Below are positions 6,258 to 9,450 of a DNA stretch of 9,450 nucleotides, piece by piece. A program made the position numbers and the translations under genes. Position 1 is the stretch's first letter, and each line of letters starts with the position of its first letter. The notes below the pieces were generated by a model. It did no database searches. It saw only the letters and a list, made by a program, of their open reading frames with translations, and was not told the origin of the DNA. This DNA is from an uncultured Eubacteriales bacterium (GTDB lineage: Bacteria; Bacillota; Clostridia; Oscillospirales; Oscillospiraceae): NCBI GenBank assembly GCA_900549705.1, contig URPI01000084.1:1-9450 (forward strand), written 5' to 3'.

Positions 6258-6375
6258 GAAACGCCCACTGCGTGGGCTTAGATAAGAGATAAGAGTGAAT
6301 AATGAATAGATAATAATCTTTTATGAGCGTTCCGTGGGCGTTTCAATGATTCACTATTCATTTTTATCTATTATC
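6258..6375. repeat. Intergenic block with two crossing inverted repeats (MITE-like)
   Basis: The 220-base spacer 6232-6451 holds no gene but clear repeat structure. The first pair is GAAACGCCCAC (6258-6268) and its perfect complement GTGGGCGTTTC (6334-6344). The second pair is the AT-rich arm 6281-6307 (GATAAGAGATAAGAGTGAAT...) and 6349-6375, which match as inverted repeats at 23 of 27 positions. The order is arm 1, arm 2, arm 1', arm 2', so the pairs cross rather than nest. A local hairpin GCCCAC-TGC-GTGGGC (6263-6277) competes with the first pair. GAATAATGAATAGATAATAA-like intergenic repeats are familiar in clostridial genomes, so a degenerate non-autonomous element is the likeliest explanation. 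Confidence 0.6.
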
Positions 6376-6451
6376 ATTTCAAGAACCCTTTGTCCCTCGG
6401 ACGCAAGCCAATCGCAGAGAAATCGGGGAACGGAAAAAGGAGAAAAATGTT

Positions 6452-6769
6452 ATGAACCGGTCACCGGATGTTGAAGTGATATTTGAGTTCAATGGTACAA
6501 GAAAAAATCCCGCAAATGACGGCTACAGGCCGGCGCATTTGGTAACAGAGCATTATTTAACAACAGGGATTCACCATTATGACGGTGTCGCGTCCGTCCC
6601 GCCAAACGGAACGGCAACGGGAACAATTACATTCTTAACCCCAGAAGCATACCCGCATTGTTTATGGATTGGGAAAAGAATCAGCATACAAGAGGGTGCC
6701 CGCATCGTGGGGTGCGCAACAATAACCAACATCTATAACCCATTGCTGCGCTCGGAGAATCCGGCATAA
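6452..6769 (+). CDS. Stand-alone EF-Tu domain-3-like protein
   Basis: 105-aa protein that aligns by eye with the C-terminal beta-barrel (domain 3) of elongation factor Tu. Matching landmarks are an opening strand DVEVIFEF, the NDGYRPAHL turn (EF-Tu: f.GYRPqf), YLTTG, a central glycine/proline stretch, and ISIQEGARIVGCATITNI (EF-Tu: faIREGgrTVGaGvV). The G domain and domain 2 are absent and no start-to-domain gap exists, so it is a complete small protein rather than a truncated EF-Tu. In EF-Tu this domain contacts tRNA and EF-Ts; what the free domain does is unknown to me. AAGGAG (6437-6442) lies 9 bases upstream of the ATG. Codon choice (TTA, ATA, ACA, AAT) is visibly AT-richer than the neighbours, suggesting acquisition by transfer. 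Confidence 0.75.
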   Translation: MNRSPDVEVIFEFNGTRKNPANDGYRPAHLVTEHYLTTGIHHYDGVASVPPNGTATGTITFLTPEAYPHCLWIGKRISIQEGARIVGCATITNIYNPLLRSENPA

Positions 6770-6770
6770 A

Positions 6771-6830
6771 CCATAGCTGACGATTTTGTTCATTGTCATC
6801 CAACAAACAGCTCAATTCCGTCAGCTGTGG
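6771..6830. terminator. Long-loop inverted repeat between convergent genes
   Basis: CCATAGCTGACG (6771-6782) pairs over 12 bp with CGTCAGCTGTGG (6819-6830), with one G-T pair; the loop is 36 bases. It lies between the EF-Tu-D3-like gene and the 3' end of the opposing LRR gene and may end one or both transcripts. On the minus strand it is followed by TTTATG; neither side has a strong T tract. The large loop makes this uncertain. Confidence 0.4.
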
Positions 6831-6843
6831 CGTTGTGAAAACG

Positions 6844-8271
6844 TCAACCCCTCATATAATACATCCCGATTTTATCCCGCATTTCGTAGTAATGGGGCAG
6901 TTCCCGCCAGCCCAGGCCGGTGGAGGAACCGGCGTAAAACATGAGCTTCGTATCCGGCAGTGCCTGCCTCAGCAGGGCTGCCGGATTTTTCCCGCCGTAC
7001 CAGGGGACATGGTGGATGCCGCCCCACCACAGATTTTTCAGCCAGGGCATTTGGGCAATGGGGGCGGGGTCGCCGTAGGTGTAGCCCAGGTTCAGGTCTT
7101 CCAGTCCGGTGCAGCCCAGAAGCGGCGAATAGTCCTTCACCGGGGTGACGAACAGCTCCAGATAGGCCAGCTTCTTTAGCCCCGCAAGGGGGGATAGATC
7201 CCGCACTTTCGTGTCTGCCAGTACCAGATAGCGCAGATTCTTCATGTCCCGCGCCCACTCACAGTTATCAATCCAGCAGTGCCCCAGGTCGATGCACTCC
7301 ATGTCGGTGCAGTATTTCAGCTCGTCTGCGTCGTGGCCGCCGATGAGCTGGTGTTTCGTGATGGGGGCAAACCAGGTGTCGTCCGTCCGGGCGGACAGCG
7401 GCCCCAGCTTCACCCGCCACACAAAGCGGATGTGGGGGTAGCGCCGCCCCAGGTCTGCCATGGTTTCGCTGTCCAGGCCGCAGTCACAGGCAATGAGCTT
7501 TTGCAGCCTGGGCAGGTTGGGAAGCAAGTCCTCTATGGGGGCGGTATTGGAAAGAGGGGTGCCGGAAATGTCCAGCTCGACTGCGTCCGTGGAAAAGGTG
7601 ATGTCGCCCAGGCGTTCCGTCCAGGTAAATTCAATTTCTGGGTGATGGCGGGAGAGCAGCCGCGCCTCCCGGGCGGGAATTTCTGCTTGCCGCAGGTCCA
7701 TTTGCTGCACATGGGGCAGCCGATGCAGCGCCCGTTCCACTGCCTCCCGGCTGCATTTTCCCGGAACGGGTGCGGTTTCTGTGCTGCTGTAGCAGACACC
7801 ACCCAGCTCCACCGTATATTCCACATGGCATTCCGGTTTTAACCGGGCAAGGCGCAGCAGCCGGGAGTAGTCCCGGCACAGCTTCCCGTCCACCCGGCGC
7901 AGATTTGGCAGACTGCACAGCGCCTCCACATCGTTGGAAGTAAGCTGCCGCACCTGCACCGCCCGCGTCCGGCCATCCAGCCGCCGCCCCTGAAAGTCCA
8001 GCTCCCAGAGAATCCGCTCTTGGGGAATGGCGGCGGCAAGCACCCGGTATGTTTCCGGTTTCAGGCCCGTTCCCCGCAGATCCAGCCATTGCAGATTGGT
8101 AAATTCCCGAAGCACGGCAGCGTCCTCCGGCATCCCCCGGGGCAATGCCAGAACAGCGGTATTTCTGGGGTAGAAGCGCCCGCCAAACCACACATACCGT
8201 GACCGCAGCTGCCCCAGCACCGGCACGCAGAGGCATATGGCGGCGAAAATCAGAAAAAACCTCTTTTTCAT
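6844..8271 (-). CDS. Secreted or membrane-anchored leucine-rich-repeat protein
   Basis: 475-aa protein starting MKKRFFLIFAAICLCVPVLG, a typical signal peptide or N-terminal anchor (two Lys and an Arg, then a hydrophobic core of ~16). There is no convincing lipobox. The rest contains degenerate leucine-rich repeats. Early units read LQWLDLRGTGL and VQQMDLRQAEI; a middle unit reads AVELDISGTPLSN. Near the C-terminus is the clearest run, with about 22-residue spacing: MECIDLGHCWIDN, LRYLVLADTKVRDLSPLAGL, LAYLELFVTPVKDYSPLLG, LEDLNLGYTYGDPAPIA. The last stretch is Trp/Tyr-rich. LRRs mediate protein binding; the partner and role are unknown. ATG is at 8269-8271 (complement); an in-frame GTG three codons earlier (8278-8280) is possible, and neither has a strong Shine-Dalgarno site. 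It is divergent from azlC. Confidence 0.82.
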   Translation of the reverse strand: MKKRFFLIFAAICLCVPVLGQLRSRYVWFGGRFYPRNTAVLALPRGMPEDAAVLREFTNLQWLDLRGTGLKPETYRVLAAAIPQERILWELDFQGRRLDGRTRAVQVRQLTSNDVEALCSLPNLRRVDGKLCRDYSRLLRLARLKPECHVEYTVELGGVCYSSTETAPVPGKCSREAVERALHRLPHVQQMDLRQAEIPAREARLLSRHHPEIEFTWTERLGDITFSTDAVELDISGTPLSNTAPIEDLLPNLPRLQKLIACDCGLDSETMADLGRRYPHIRFVWRVKLGPLSARTDDTWFAPITKHQLIGGHDADELKYCTDMECIDLGHCWIDNCEWARDMKNLRYLVLADTKVRDLSPLAGLKKLAYLELFVTPVKDYSPLLGCTGLEDLNLGYTYGDPAPIAQMPWLKNLWWGGIHHVPWYGGKNPAALLRQALPDTKLMFYAGSSTGLGWRELPHYYEMRDKIGMYYMRG

Positions 8272-8325
8272 CCAAATCACCCGGCTATAGTATGTACAAA
8301 AAATCAGAGAAACGGAAAAATCCCC

Positions 8326-8354
8326 TTGACGGAAATGTGTGGAAGACGTATAAT
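8326..8354 (+). promoter_or_regulatory. Near-consensus sigma-A promoter of azlCD
   Basis: TTGACG (8326-8331), exactly 17 bases, TATAAT (8349-8354): 11 of 12 positions match consensus. The start would be near 8361 with a leader of about 33 bases to the azlC ATG. No attenuator or riboswitch fits in that leader. It sits in the 122-base divergent spacer with the LRR gene. Confidence 0.88.
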
Positions 8355-8393
8355 GACAAGGTTTAACTCCATTGATAAAGAAGTGAGAGAAAG

Positions 8394-9098
8394 ATGAAAA
8401 ATCAAGAGTACGCCCTGGGCGTGCGCCGAGGGCTGCCGGTGGGATTGGGGTATTTTTCCGTCAGCTTTGGCTTTGGTGCCATGGCGGTTTCCAAGGGCTT
8501 GACGGTTTTCCAGGCGGCAGCCATCTCTGCCAGCAACTATACCAGCGCCGGTCAGTTTGCCGGGGTCAGCAGCATTGTGGAGCAATCCGGGCTGTGGGTG
8601 GTGATTCTCACCCAGCTGATCATCAACAGCCGCTATGCCCTGATGAGTTTGGCGCTGAGCCAGCGGATGGGGCAGGAGGTGGGACTGCTGCCCCGGTTTT
8701 TGCTGGCATTTTCCAACACCGATGAGGTATTCGCCCTTGCCATGGCACGGGAGCATTCCCTGACGGTGCCCTTTCTGGTGGGGCTGGGGCTGCTGCCCTA
8801 TGTGGGCTGGCTGTCCGGCACGGTTTTGGGGGCGGCGGCGGGTGCAATCTTACCCCTGTCCATCCGGCGGGCGCTGGGCGTGATGCTCTATGGAATGTTC
8901 GTCGCCATTGTGATTCCCCCCGCCAAGCGGGAAAAATCCGTTGCCCTGGCGGCGGCGCTGGCGGTACTGCTCAGCAGTCTGTTTGCCTGGGTCCCCCTGC
9001 TGCAAAAGACCCCCACGGGGCTGCCCATTGTCATCTGCACCGTGGCTGCTGCTGCGGTGTGCGCCTGGCTGTTTCCGGTGGAGGAGAAGGAAGCATGA
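8394..9098 (+). CDS. azlC: AzlC-family branched-chain amino acid exporter, large subunit
   Basis: 234-aa integral membrane protein of the AzlC/YgaZ family, which with AzlD exports branched-chain amino acids and analogues. Family features are the start GVRRGLPVGLGYFSVSFGFG, the conserved SASNYTSAGQFAGV segment in the first third, QLIINSRYALMSLALSQ and LLAFSNTDEVFAL. About 6-7 membrane segments follow, with a last one at residues 205-225 and a short charged tail. The start at 8394 is supported by the promoter 40 bases upstream; the ribosome binding site (TGAGAG) is modest. The stop overlaps the azlD start by 4 bases (ATGA), so the two subunits are probably made in a coupled fashion. Confidence 0.93.
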   Translation: MKNQEYALGVRRGLPVGLGYFSVSFGFGAMAVSKGLTVFQAAAISASNYTSAGQFAGVSSIVEQSGLWVVILTQLIINSRYALMSLALSQRMGQEVGLLPRFLLAFSNTDEVFALAMAREHSLTVPFLVGLGLLPYVGWLSGTVLGAAAGAILPLSIRRALGVMLYGMFVAIVIPPAKREKSVALAAALAVLLSSLFAWVPLLQKTPTGLPIVICTVAAAAVCAWLFPVEEKEA

Positions 9099-9400
9099 AT
9101 ATTTACATCTACATTGCCGCCATGGCGGTGACCACCTATCTGGTGCGGATGCTGCCGCTGGCGGTGTTCCGCAAGCCCATCAAAAGCCGGTTTCTCCGTT
9201 CCTTTCTGCGCTATGTGCCCTATGCCTGCCTGGCAGCCATGACCTTCCCCGCCATTTTGCAGGATACCGCCTCGCTGGTCAGCGGTGTGGCGGCGCTGGT
9301 GGTGGCGGTGGTGCTGGCATATTTTGACCAGAGCCTGATTGTGGTGGCGCTGTGCAGCTCTGCTGCCGTATTCATTGTGGAGCGGATGATGGGGCTTTAG
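9095..9400 (+). CDS. azlD: AzlD-family branched-chain amino acid transport subunit
   Basis: 101-aa membrane protein of the AzlD/YgaH family with about four membrane segments. It starts MNIYIYIAAMAVTTYLVRML, followed by RSFLRYVPYACLAAMTFPAIL, the conserved 'YVPyAvLaAmtfPailf' block, and ends with a hydrophobic segment that includes a single VALCSSAAVFIVER stretch. It is the obligate partner of AzlC. ATG 9095 is chosen because GGAGGAGAAGG (9080-9090) precedes it and the family begins here; a GTG at 9059 would add 12 non-family residues. It completes the two-gene operon. Confidence 0.93.
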   Translation: MNIYIYIAAMAVTTYLVRMLPLAVFRKPIKSRFLRSFLRYVPYACLAAMTFPAILQDTASLVSGVAALVVAVVLAYFDQSLIVVALCSSAAVFIVERMMGL

Positions 9401-9403
9401 TAG

Positions 9404-9422
9404 GGGCGGATAGAATCCGCCC
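9404..9422. repeat. Short palindrome just after azlD
   Basis: GGGCGGAT (9404-9411), loop AGA, ATCCGCCC (9415-9422): a perfect 8-bp hairpin 3 bases after the azlD stop. No T tract follows, so it is a poor terminator. The TAGGGGCGG-type palindrome resembles short dispersed intergenic repeats seen in clostridial genomes, which is impression only. Confidence 0.5.
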
Positions 9423-9450
9423 GTAACCCCGGATTTCAGGAAGCACCAGG

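Noticed and set aside
6258..6375. CRISPR-like repeats
   Set aside because: There are only inverted pairs, with no regularly spaced direct repeats.
7279..7842. 187-aa + strand open frame opposite the LRR gene
   Set aside because: Antisense shadow without ribosome binding site or recognisable domain; the minus frame has a signal peptide and LRRs.

Overview
The window looks like chromosomal DNA of a moderately GC-rich anaerobic Firmicute of the gut Clostridia (Oscillospiraceae/Ruminococcaceae type). This rests on the Firmicute-style ethanolamine gene order, purine-rich ribosome binding sites, ATGA/TTGA-type gene overlaps, a clostridial-type lysA remnant and an azlCD pair. The assignment is by sequence impression only; no search was run.

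Region 1 (1-4130, + strand) is the distal end of an ethanolamine-utilization (eut) microcompartment operon: eutE (CoA-acylating acetaldehyde dehydrogenase), pduL/eutD (phosphate propanoyl/acetyltransferase), a 132-aa conserved eut-associated protein of unknown function, eutN (pentameric shell vertex protein) and eutH (ethanolamine permease). The genes are packed with 0-5 nt gaps or 4-nt overlaps and end at a strong symmetrical terminator. Acetaldehyde made from ethanolamine by EutBC (not in the window) would become acetyl-CoA by EutE and acetyl-phosphate by PduL inside a shell whose vertices are capped by EutN. The eutE product carries a putative cargo-targeting helix at its C-terminus, and PduL carries one at its N-terminus. 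The 160 bases before eutE have nested inverted repeats and a faint resemblance to a cobalamin-riboswitch core.

Region 2 (4092-6231) holds a convergent hemolysin III/PAQR-family membrane protein gene (- strand). Next is a lysA (diaminopimelate decarboxylase) pseudogene that kept its promoter, ribosome binding site and first ~17 codons but lost ~250 internal codons and its reading frame. Then comes a small tandem-CBS protein gene with an extended -10 promoter and, further upstream, an AT-rich palindrome resembling a Rex operator.

Region 3 (6232-6843) is accessory-looking. It has an intergenic block with two long inverted repeats whose arms cross, followed by an AT-richer gene for a free-standing protein resembling EF-Tu domain 3.

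Region 4 (6844-9450) has a secreted or membrane-anchored leucine-rich-repeat protein gene (- strand). Divergent from it is the azlC-azlD branched-chain amino acid exporter operon, which has a near-consensus sigma-A promoter and is followed by a short palindromic element. No CRISPR array, tRNA, rRNA or intact transposase was seen. The microcompartment genes belong to a known system; the less ordinary items are the lysA deletion, the crossed inverted repeats, the EF-Tu-D3-like gene and the candidate Rex-like operator.
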